Assembly (NCBI GenBank): GCA_905236895.1
Contig: CAJOQI010000064.1
Location: forward strand, 1-9,000
Direction of reading: 5' to 3'
Length of the DNA: 9,000 nt
Source of the DNA: an uncultured Peptostreptococcaceae bacterium
GTDB lineage: Bacteria; Bacillota; Clostridia; Peptostreptococcales; Anaerovoracaceae
Position 1 is the stretch's first letter, and each line of letters starts with the position of its first letter. Under the pieces are notes generated by a model. That model ran no database searches. It was not told the DNA's origin and saw only the letters and a list, made by a program, of their open reading frames with translations. Shown piece after piece: positions 1 through 5,262 of the stretch. A program made the translations under genes and the position numbers.

Positions 1-345
1 ATCTATATGCTGACTAAGGCTCTCCCTGCCGTAGTCAAAATCGTGGTTTCCCAAATTGATATAGTCATAGCCCATATACCTCATAGCCTTGGTCATAGGA
101 GAAACCCCAACAAAGGAGTCATCCCCACTGCCGAGGTCCTCAGCATGGGAAAAGAAATAGAGCTGGAGAGGTGATCCTTCCAAGGTATCCCCGTTGTCTA
201 TCAAAATTGTATTATCGTCACGAAGGTTTTTAACCAGGGTTGAGAGTTTGGCAAGACCGAATTCACCTTTGGCTCCGGTGCCATAGCTGTGGTAAAAGAT
301 TTTTCCATGGACATCTGAAGTTGAAAGTATCGTTATCTTAGACAT
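1..345 (-). CDS. 5'-nucleotidase/2',3'-cyclic phosphodiesterase-type metallophosphoesterase, N-terminal part (runs off window)
   Basis: Only the first 115 residues are in the window; the C-terminal part lies beyond position 1. The metal-binding motifs of the calcineurin-like UshA/CpdB/5'-nucleotidase family appear in order: D-x-H (D11, H13), the GD motif in DNGDTLEGS (D53), and GNHDFDYG (N100, H101, D102). Family members remove phosphate from nucleotides, cyclic nucleotides or related esters using a two-metal centre. Motif 1 begins only ten residues from the start, so there is no signal peptide. An in-frame TAA lies at 382-384 with no start codon between it and ATG 345, so the N-terminus cannot be longer from an ATG. 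The enzyme is therefore probably cytosolic, unlike the many secreted family members. The Shine-Dalgarno is weak (AGAG about 9 nt upstream). It is the last visible gene of the phn-type transport operon, 102 nt after the second permease. Exact substrate cannot be told from this fragment. Confidence 0.85.
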   Translation of the reverse strand, partial: MSKITILSTSDVHGKIFYHSYGTGAKGEFGLAKLSTLVKNLRDDNTILIDNGDTLEGSPLQLYFFSHAEDLGSGDDSFVGVSPMTKAMRYMGYDYINLGNHDFDYGRESLSQHID

Positions 346-358
346 AGTCTTATTCTCT

Positions 359-377
359 ATGCTCCGAAAAAGAGCAT
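359..377 (-). other. small hairpin in the leader of the nucleotidase gene
   Basis: ATGCTC at 359-364 and GAGCAT at 372-377 form a perfect 6-bp stem around a 7-nt loop (CGAAAAA on the plus strand). It lies 13 nt upstream of the nucleotidase ATG. It may affect mRNA processing or translation of that gene. There is no T-run after it on the minus strand, so it is not a convincing terminator. Confidence 0.4.
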
Positions 378-397
378 CTTCTTAACCGAAAGAATCA

Positions 398-423
398 CGG
401 CAGTTCCGTAAGTGGAGCTGCCG
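398..423 (-). terminator. hairpin between the last permease gene and the nucleotidase gene; weak terminator candidate
   Basis: CGGCAGTTCC (398-407) pairs with GGAGCTGCCG (414-423): a 10-bp stem with one G-T wobble and a 6-nt loop. On the minus strand the following bases are TGATTCTTTCGG, which is only modestly T-rich. Termination there would be partial at best. A processing site or mRNA-stabilising 3' hairpin is equally possible. The remaining bases of the 346-447 gap show no gene. Confidence 0.4.
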
Positions 424-447
424 TTTATCTTTGTTATTTGCTCTCCC

Positions 448-1278
448 CTATTTCCGCCCTTGGGCAAGCCTTGCTCTTATTTTGGTAGAGATCCATTCAA
501 TTACTACTACCAAGGCAACCAGGCATATTACGAAGGCTCCTACACGATTCCATCTGGCGTTGGCAATTGCATCCGTAAGCGGGAATCCGATACCACCGGC
601 ACCGACGATACCAAGGATGGTTGCATCCTTTAAGTTAATATCGAAACGATAGATGGCAGTTGAAATGAAGCTGGCGGAAAGCTGTGGAATAACCCCCACC
701 CTGATTTTCTCAAAGGTATTGCAGCCTGCCGCATCCAAGGCTTCAAGAACACCCGTATCCAGGTTCTCGATAGCCGTAATATACATCTTCGACACCATAC
801 CGATAGAACAGATGGATTGGGTTACAACGCCGCAGAAGGCGCCGGGTCCCGTTACTCTTATCCAGATCAAAGCCCATACAAGAGACGGAATGGTTCTTAT
901 GAGCATGGTTATGGATCTGAAAATAAGAGATACCCATCTTGGAACGATATTGGTGGAGCTTAAGAAAGCAAAGGGTATTGCCAAGCAGGATCCGATGATG
1001 GTTCCAAGGAATGCTATGGATATGGTTTCCAAAAGAAGCATTGGTATTCCTTTGGAAGTAAAATTGAACAGCAGCAAGGTTTCCGGATGGGTTATACCAT
1101 AGAGAATAGCCTTGGCTACATTCATTCCCTTTTCCGTGATTCCGTTGAAATTGGATCCCGTATTGCCCCAGATTACCAGGAGCAAAATAATGGCGAATAT
1201 AAGAAGTCTCTTCCAAAGATTCTTAGGCTCGGAGGCAAGTTTTTCAAATATGTTTTCACTATACATTTCTGTACTCAT
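448..1278 (-). CDS. phnE: PhnE-type phosphonate/organophosphate ABC importer permease (second copy)
   Basis: This 276-aa integral membrane protein is the last transporter subunit of the operon. It forms part of the membrane channel that passes substrate from the PhnD-type lipoprotein into the cytosol. Hydrophobic segments are near residues 24-38, 80-107, 115-141, 150-168 and 245-263, with a further stretch near 221-232. A binding-protein-dependent transporter EAA loop lies at about 179-200 (EALDAAGCNTFEKIRVGVIPQ), which docks on the ATPase. The conserved PhnE-like ILGIVGAGGIGF follows at 221-232. The start at 1278 is well supported: AAGGGGGGAG lies just upstream and the previous gene stops 15 nt before it. 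It resembles but is clearly not identical to the first permease, so the channel is probably a heterodimer. The family call is firm; the substrate is not. Confidence 0.9.
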   Translation of the reverse strand: MSTEMYSENIFEKLASEPKNLWKRLLIFAIILLLVIWGNTGSNFNGITEKGMNVAKAILYGITHPETLLLFNFTSKGIPMLLLETISIAFLGTIIGSCLAIPFAFLSSTNIVPRWVSLIFRSITMLIRTIPSLVWALIWIRVTGPGAFCGVVTQSICSIGMVSKMYITAIENLDTGVLEALDAAGCNTFEKIRVGVIPQLSASFISTAIYRFDINLKDATILGIVGAGGIGFPLTDAIANARWNRVGAFVICLVALVVVIEWISTKIRARLAQGRK

Positions 1279-1293
1279 ATTGCTCCCCCCTTC

Positions 1294-2142
1294 CTAAATA
1301 ATCTTGGCACGAATTCGATCGTTAATCAGATCGATGGCCATAACCACAACGAAGATGGTAAGAAGAATCATACCAACGTCGTTATACTGTCTAAGGCCAA
1401 CTCTTTCGTTAATAAGAAGTCCAAGTCCTCCCGCACCTACATAACCCAGGATACTTGAGTTACGAACATTCAGCTCGAAACAATAGAGACAGTTGTCGAA
1501 GAACTGTGGTAGTATCTGAGGAAGACAGGCGGTCCAGAAGGACTGGAGGGTTGTGGCACCAAAGGAGGTCATTGCCTCATAGGGCCCCATGTCTATTGTT
1601 TCTATATTTTCATAGAGCATCTTTGCAACTATACCAAAGGTAAAGAAGGCAATGGCCAAAGATCCCGCAAAGGTTCCAAGACCGAATACAAGAACAAAGA
1701 AATATGCATATACGATGGCAGGAAGTGACCTTATCACGGATATGATAAATCTTACTATCAGTAACGATGGCTTGTTCTTATTGATATTGCTTGATGCAAG
1801 AATTGACATGGGAAGAGCGACCACGCATCCCACCACTGTTCCAACGATGGACATCTTTATGGTACCGATAAGAGGTGGAACAACCTTTGGGAAGAAGGAC
1901 CATTTGGGATGGAATATCTGTCCCAGGATTACTCCAAGCTGGCCGAATCTTTTTGCAATGATGGCAAAATCAAAGCCCGTCGTTTTTGCCGCAATGAATA
2001 TGCACACAGCAAGGACTGCAAGAAGCAGATACATTCTGCTCCTTGGCCTGTCTACGCTATGGCCGTTCTCCAAAACGATGTGCTCCGGCTTGAAAATCCT
2101 ATCGAATAATGGTGCCTTTTTTTCAAGAGTTCTTGCGCTCAT
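1294..2142 (-). CDS. phnE: PhnE-type phosphonate/organophosphate ABC importer permease (first copy)
   Basis: A 282-aa inner-membrane permease. After a charged cytosolic N-terminus of about 35 residues there are hydrophobic segments near 37-52, 86-112, 128-153, 157-175 and 256-272. The EAA loop that contacts the ATPase is at about 189-210 (EAMTSFGATTLQSF and onward to CLPQILPQF). The PhnE-like stretch ILGYVGAGGLG is at 231-241. Its ATG overlaps the phnC stop in an ATGA (2139-2142), which implies translational coupling. A purine stretch AAGGA lies 14 nt upstream, too far to be a strong independent ribosome site. M37 is a possible later start but would lose the N-terminal tail. It pairs with the downstream permease, as in other phnCDE1E2 operons. 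Confidence 0.9.
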   Translation of the reverse strand: MSARTLEKKAPLFDRIFKPEHIVLENGHSVDRPRSRMYLLLAVLAVCIFIAAKTTGFDFAIIAKRFGQLGVILGQIFHPKWSFFPKVVPPLIGTIKMSIVGTVVGCVVALPMSILASSNINKNKPSLLIVRFIISVIRSLPAIVYAYFFVLVFGLGTFAGSLAIAFFTFGIVAKMLYENIETIDMGPYEAMTSFGATTLQSFWTACLPQILPQFFDNCLYCFELNVRNSSILGYVGAGGLGLLINERVGLRQYNDVGMILLTIFVVVMAIDLINDRIRAKII

Positions 2143-2930
2143 TGTTCAATCACCATTCCTTCAATCTCAATCTTCTCACCGGCGGTGGGTACTTCCTTAC
2201 CCATATATACAAGATTGAGAACTTCCTGAGTAACTTCGCTGGTGGGACCATCGTAAACGATTTCACCTGCCCTGATTCCTATTACTCTGGTTGCATATTT
2301 AAGAGCCAAATCCACGTGGTGGATATTGATGAAGATGCTGATATTAAGGTCTTTGTTGATTCTTGCAAAGTCGCTCATTACAACATCGGCAATAATAGGA
2401 TCCAAAGAAGCTACCGGTTCATCCGCCAGAATTATGGAAGGATTCTGGTTTACGGTTCTGGCAAGAGCAACTCTCTGCATCTGACCACCGGACAGTTCAT
2501 CACATCTGTTATATGCTTTGTCGAGAATATTTACTTTATCAAGAGCCTCGAGAGCCTTTAGCTTTTGTTCCTTGGAATAAATGCCGAACAAGGTTTTATA
2601 CCATGGCATATCGGGAACATTGCTTGATAGTACGTTCTTTATAACCGTGGAACGGGAAACAAGATTGAAGGATTGGAAAATCATTCCGATCTTTCTTCTG
2701 AACTTTCTAAGCTCCCTTCCCTTCAGGGTCATTACATCCGTTCCGTCAACCAAAAGCTGTCCATCGGTAATGTCAATCATTCTGTTGATGGTTCTGATGA
2801 GAGTGGATTTACCTGCACCGGAAAGTCCGATGATGGCAAGAAACTCTCCCTGTTCAATCTTCAGATTAACATGCTGCAGACCCTTTGTACCATTAGGATA
2901 CGTCTTTGATACATCCTTAAACTCAATCAT
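2139..2930 (-). CDS. phnC: PhnC-type ATP-binding subunit of phosphonate/organophosphate ABC importer
   Basis: This 263-aa ATPase powers the importer made with the two PhnE permeases. All ABC motifs are intact: Walker A GLSGAGKST (35-43), Q-loop Q86 in IGMIFQSFNL, signature LSGGQ (146-150), Walker B IILADE (166-171), D-loop around SLDP (175-178) and H-loop H204 in INIHHVDLA. The pattern matches PhnC, including the IFQSFNLV stretch and the H-V-D-L-A after the H-loop. I chose ATG 2930 because MIEFKDVSKTYPNG is the normal family N-terminus and AGAGGG sits 8 nt upstream. An ATG at 2990 is in frame but would put the terminator hairpin inside the coding sequence. The gene follows phnD across that hairpin and overlaps phnE by 4 nt. 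Confidence 0.92.
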   Translation of the reverse strand: MIEFKDVSKTYPNGTKGLQHVNLKIEQGEFLAIIGLSGAGKSTLIRTINRMIDITDGQLLVDGTDVMTLKGRELRKFRRKIGMIFQSFNLVSRSTVIKNVLSSNVPDMPWYKTLFGIYSKEQKLKALEALDKVNILDKAYNRCDELSGGQMQRVALARTVNQNPSIILADEPVASLDPIIADVVMSDFARINKDLNISIFINIHHVDLALKYATRVIGIRAGEIVYDGPTSEVTQEVLNLVYMGKEVPTAGEKIEIEGMVIEQ

Positions 2931-2951
2931 ACTTATATCCCTCTGTTTTGA

Positions 2952-2990
2952 TAAAAAAATGGAGGATGGCTCTTCTGAGTCACCCTCCAT
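2952..2990 (-). terminator. intrinsic terminator/attenuator between phnD and phnC
   Basis: The arms 2977-2990 and 2959-2972 form a 14-bp stem with one G-T wobble and one A-C mismatch, capped by a 4-nt AGAA loop. On the minus strand the stem is followed directly by seven T residues (2959-2953). This is a textbook rho-independent terminator, placed 12 nt after the phnD stop. Since phnC and the permeases have no visible promoter of their own in the 28 nt that remain, partial readthrough is the likely design. That would give more binding protein than ATPase and permease. Confidence 0.85.
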
Positions 2991-3001
2991 AAGAACCTAA
3001 A

Positions 3002-4144
3002 TTATTCCTGGATTGCTTCCAGAGCAGCACGCATTCCGTCATAGTCGGAATCCTGAGCAGGCAGATAACCTTCGTGTGTATAGATTCCGATGATTTCCTT
3101 ACCCTTTTCGGTTCCGGCGATTTCGATCATAGCATCCTGGAATGCCTTGATGAATTCAGGATTATAAACTTCTTCCTTTGCCTTTGTGATAGCAATGGTG
3201 TCATTGTAGATATTGGAAGTAACACCGATTACCTGGCATTCTTCCCAGATGGAAGCGGGTCTTCCCCAACCTGCACCCTTGGAAGTGCTCTGGTCTGTAG
3301 GTGTTTCCCAATCTTCTTCGTAGTCTGTACGTCCATCAGCATAGCAAACGGTGATGTCAACCTGCTCGGCAGCCAGTTTCTGGAATGCTCCGGCATAGTT
3401 GTCCTGAATTGTATTGGACAGATCTGTTAACTTCTTGCCATCGTAGTTCTCCATGAGCCACATTGTGGGGAAGGAATAACCTGCGTTGGAAGATGGGTTA
3501 GAAGAAATGCACCATGTAGCGCTATCGAGATCTTCCCAAGTAAGTGCTTCACCTGCGGCAACCTTAGCAGCAAGTTCCTGTCCCTTGGGGGAAGGACCGG
3601 CATAGATAAGGGCCTTGTAGTAAGCAACCTGATCTCCGGATCTCTGTGTAATATTCTCTTCGCCGTTCCAATCCTGGGGATTCATGGAATCGTTGGAGAG
3701 CCCTGCACGAGTAGCTGTCAGGATTACATCTGTCTCATCGGAGTACAGGATGTATGTTCCGGAAGGCAGCCAAGCAAGATCAACGGATCCTGCGGAAAGA
3801 GCTTCTCCGGCAGCTTCGAAGGAGCTGGATACGGAGATGTCTACACTGCTTACATTGTAGCCATGCTTACCAAGCTGTTCGATAAGAAGTTCGCCGAGAC
3901 CATCTGTTGTGGTGATGATTTCTTCAGCAGGTCTTGAAGGAACGAACTGGAGCTTCAGTTCGCCAAGGTCGATTGCTTCAGCAGTTTCTTCTGCAGCTTC
4001 TTCTTCAGCAGCTTCTTCCTCTGCAGCTTCTTCAGCAGCAGGCTCCTCTTTGGGAGCTTCTTCTTTCTTACCGTTTCCACAAGCAGCAAGAGCAAGTGCC
4101 ATCATGGATACGATAAGAAGAACAACAATTAGTTTCTTCTTCAT
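3002..4144 (-). CDS. phnD: PhnD-type substrate-binding lipoprotein of phosphonate/organophosphate ABC importer
   Basis: A 380-aa extracytoplasmic solute-binding protein. It has a lipoprotein signal: MKKK, a hydrophobic stretch at 5-21 and lipobox LAAC with the lipidated Cys at 22. Residues 26-57 are an acidic Ala/Glu linker that tethers the domain to the membrane. The type-2 periplasmic fold follows from about residue 61 (LKLQFVPSRPAEEI), with PhnD-family landmarks: SAGSVDLAWLPSGTY (117-131) and the Ser-rich phosphate-contacting stretch SSNPSSNAGYSFP (214-226). The segment at about 147-172 between them is unlike the PhnD sequences I know, so ligand specificity is open (phosphonate, phosphite or a phosphate ester). 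I chose ATG 4144 because AGGAG lies 8 nt upstream and the signal peptide begins there; ATG 4180 would add 12 residues from inside the leader hairpin. First gene of the operon. Confidence 0.9.
   Translation of the reverse strand: MKKKLIVVLLIVSMMALALAACGNGKKEEAPKEEPAAEEAAEEEAAEEEAAEETAEAIDLGELKLQFVPSRPAEEIITTTDGLGELLIEQLGKHGYNVSSVDISVSSSFEAAGEALSAGSVDLAWLPSGTYILYSDETDVILTATRAGLSNDSMNPQDWNGEENITQRSGDQVAYYKALIYAGPSPKGQELAAKVAAGEALTWEDLDSATWCISSNPSSNAGYSFPTMWLMENYDGKKLTDLSNTIQDNYAGAFQKLAAEQVDITVCYADGRTDYEEDWETPTDQSTSKGAGWGRPASIWEECQVIGVTSNIYNDTIAITKAKEEVYNPEFIKAFQDAMIEIAGTEKGKEIIGIYTHEGYLPAQDSDYDGMRAALEAIQE
3974..4069 (-). repeat. GCTTCTTC-type low-complexity repeat encoding the Ala/Glu linker of PhnD
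   Basis: Near-tandem short units of GCAGCTTCTTC on the plus strand encode residues 26-57 of the lipoprotein, where blocks such as AAEEAAEEE recur. Such acidic linkers are common behind the lipidated Cys of clostridial binding proteins. The repeat could vary in length by slippage in multiples of three without breaking the frame. Confidence 0.7.
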
Positions 4145-4174
4145 TCGTTCTTCTCCTATTGTTCTATTCTTTAG

Positions 4175-4192
4175 CGGCACGGGATTGTGCCG
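4175..4192 (-). other. hairpin in the 5' leader of phnD
   Basis: CGGCAC (4175-4180) and GTGCCG (4187-4192) form a perfect 6-bp stem with a 6-nt loop, with a TA/TA extension beyond one mismatch. It is 30 nt upstream of the phnD ATG and is not followed by a T-run on the minus strand. It could stabilise the mRNA or be a small control structure. It is too simple to match any riboswitch I know. Confidence 0.45.
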
Positions 4193-4203
4193 TTATTGGA
4201 CAT

Positions 4204-4232
4204 CTATTATTTTACACCCATATATAGATCAA
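4204..4232 (-). promoter_or_regulatory. candidate promoter of the phn-type operon
   Basis: On the minus strand TTGATC (4232-4227) is followed by 17 nt and TAATAG (4209-4204), giving 4/6 and 3/6 matches to the sigma-A -35 and -10 boxes. An alternative -10 is TAAAAT a few bases earlier, but no good -35 is at the right distance from it. The -35 box lies inside one arm of the 9-bp inverted repeat. A protein bound there would compete with RNA polymerase. The region is AT-rich and other start points are possible. Confidence 0.3.
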
Positions 4233-4277
4233 TGGAAGTATTATTTTTATAATAAACCACCATGTATGCCATTGATC
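4227..4277. repeat. perfect 9-bp inverted repeat with half-sites 42 bp apart, upstream of phnD
   Basis: GATCAATGG (4227-4235) and CCATTGATC (4269-4277) are exact reverse complements with 33 nt between them. Centre-to-centre spacing is 42 bp, about four helical turns, so both half-sites would face the same side of the DNA. Within the gap is a smaller AT palindrome, TTATT-TTTAT-AATAA (4241-4255). The arrangement fits a regulator that binds two sites and loops the DNA. It has no T-run, so it is a poor terminator for the lysozyme gene. Confidence 0.6.
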
Positions 4278-4281
4278 ATTC

Positions 4282-5133
4282 TCATTTTACTTCTTTCTTT
4301 ACATAGAAAATATTAAGGTCCGCAACAGTGCATATTCCTCCAATTACCCCCTCATCGGAGTATTGCCACATGGCGTATTCATAAGGAAATCCTGTTGCAG
4401 GCATATAGTGGGCAAGCCACAATTTTCTATTCGGAATCAAAGATAGATTAAGACCCCCATAAATCCAGGTTGGATTGCCGTAGATCAAAGAATCGTAGCC
4501 GTGGTTCTCCACAACCTGACAAAACGCATCGGCTATCTCGGTTTTTTCCTCCATGGAAAGACCCATGATTCTGCCTTCTATTCCCGGTACCTCTTCCATA
4601 TCAAAGGCGATAGGCATGGTGATTTTTTTGTTTCTCACCTTCTTGCATACATAAGCCGCTTCTTCCACCGCTTCATCCGTATTGATAGCCTGGGAGAAGA
4701 AATAGACGCCGATTTCTATGCCATGCTTCTTTGCTCCCTTGGCATATTCTTCAAATCTAACATCGTCAAATATTGCGCCGCTCTCAGCCCCCCTATAGCC
4801 AAGCCTAATCATTACAAACTCAACGCCGGATTCTTTAACCGCCGCCCAGTCAATTTCGCCGTTATGCTCGGATACATCTATTCCTCGCTTTGATTCATAG
4901 GTACCGTCGGAATATGCTCTAAAATTGAATTCGTCCTGGAAGTATTTATTCCCGTCGTATTTTGCCGTGGGAAAGCCACCCGTATTGGAAAGGCCCTCAT
5001 AGTGATTCAATCTCTCTTCCACGTATTTCTCCGCATAGTTATATGAAAAAACAATGGCTATCAAAGCGATGGCCAAACCGATAATAAGGAATAATAGGTT
5101 TTCTTTCTTCAAGTATTTCTTAATAAAGCTCAT
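4282..5133 (-). CDS. membrane-anchored GH25 family lysozyme (muramidase)
   Basis: A 283-aa protein with one N-terminal membrane segment (about 13-31) after a Lys-rich cytosolic start, so the catalytic domain faces outward, where it would cut the N-acetylmuramic acid-beta-1,4-GlcNAc bond of peptidoglycan. A linker of about 50 residues leads to a GH25 domain from residue 83. It has the GH25 signatures RGIDVSEHNGEIDW (83-96, catalytic-region D86), YFFSQA (144-149), the DxE pair in AFDMEE (D178, E180) and the C-terminal WQYSDEG with ADLNIFY (271-277). No cell-wall-binding repeats are present. The start is odd: no Shine-Dalgarno, an in-frame TAA at 5143-5145 only 9 nt upstream, and an extended -10 ending 6 nt before the ATG. 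A TTG at codon 8 is an alternative start. It is transcribed divergently from htpG; role in wall remodelling is inferred. Confidence 0.88.
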   Translation of the reverse strand: MSFIKKYLKKENLLFLIIGLAIALIAIVFSYNYAEKYVEERLNHYEGLSNTGGFPTAKYDGNKYFQDEFNFRAYSDGTYESKRGIDVSEHNGEIDWAAVKESGVEFVMIRLGYRGAESGAIFDDVRFEEYAKGAKKHGIEIGVYFFSQAINTDEAVEEAAYVCKKVRNKKITMPIAFDMEEVPGIEGRIMGLSMEEKTEIADAFCQVVENHGYDSLIYGNPTWIYGGLNLSLIPNRKLWLAHYMPATGFPYEYAMWQYSDEGVIGGICTVADLNIFYVKKEVK

Positions 5134-5139
5134 AGAAAT

Positions 5140-5148
5140 ATTTTATCA
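5140..5148 (-). promoter_or_regulatory. extended -10 promoter of the lysozyme gene, implying a leaderless transcript
   Basis: The minus strand reads TGATAAAAT (5148-5140), an exact TGn plus a 5/6 -10 hexamer. Only six bases separate it from the ATG at 5133, so normal initiation 6-7 nt downstream would begin at or next to the start codon. No good -35 lies 16-18 nt above, as is usual for extended -10 promoters. Confidence 0.45.
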
Positions 5149-5155
5149 TAATATG

Positions 5156-5184
5156 TTTACAAAGGGTATTACCGGTGGTAAATT
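5156..5184 (+). promoter_or_regulatory. sigma-A type promoter of htpG
   Basis: TTTACA (5156-5161), 17 nt, then TAAATT (5179-5184): 5/6 and 4/6 matches to the vegetative consensus. The predicted start at about 5191 is just upstream of the CIRCE element, so bound HrcA would block initiation or early elongation. Confidence 0.6.
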
Positions 5185-5194
5185 ATATATGGTT

Positions 5195-5221
5195 TTAGCA
5201 CTCTCCCAATTAGAGTGCCAG
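5195..5221 (+). promoter_or_regulatory. CIRCE operator (HrcA binding site) controlling htpG
   Basis: TTAGCACTC (5195-5203), exactly 9 nt, then GAGTGCCAG (5213-5221). The left arm matches the CIRCE consensus fully; the right arm differs from GAGTGCTAA at two of nine bases. HrcA dimers bind CIRCE and repress at normal temperature; heat releases them. It sits at the predicted transcription start, 41 nt before the htpG ATG. Confidence 0.88.
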
Positions 5222-5262
5222 GCCTTGAGAATCTATATTCAATCACCTTTTCAGGAGGAAAT

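Noticed and set aside
653..1102. Open frame of 149 codons on the plus strand
   Set aside because: It lies antisense to a well-supported PhnE gene, has no ribosome site and no family features.
1652..2218. Open frame of 188 codons on the plus strand
   Set aside because: Antisense to the first PhnE gene and the end of phnC; composition is that of a shadow frame of a membrane protein gene.
2931..2990. Longer PhnC N-terminus from ATG 2990
   Set aside because: The extra 20 codons are the terminator hairpin and its T-run; the family N-terminus and a ribosome site point to 2930.
4200..4230. TTTACA on the plus strand as a possible PhoP (Pho) box upstream of phnD
   Set aside because: Only a single copy is present; PhoP sites need several TTAACA-like repeats at regular spacing.
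4227..4277. Inverted repeat as the terminator of the lysozyme gene
   Set aside because: The loop would be 33 nt and no T-run follows on the minus strand.
3909..4316. Ser/Ala-rich open frame on the plus strand
   Set aside because: It is the antisense reading of the Ala/Glu linker and signal peptide of PhnD, with no ribosome site.
5215..5262. Longer HtpG N-terminus from 5215
   Set aside because: The ATG-like start is inside the CIRCE right arm and lacks a ribosome site; AGGAGG at 5253-5258 sets the start at 5263.
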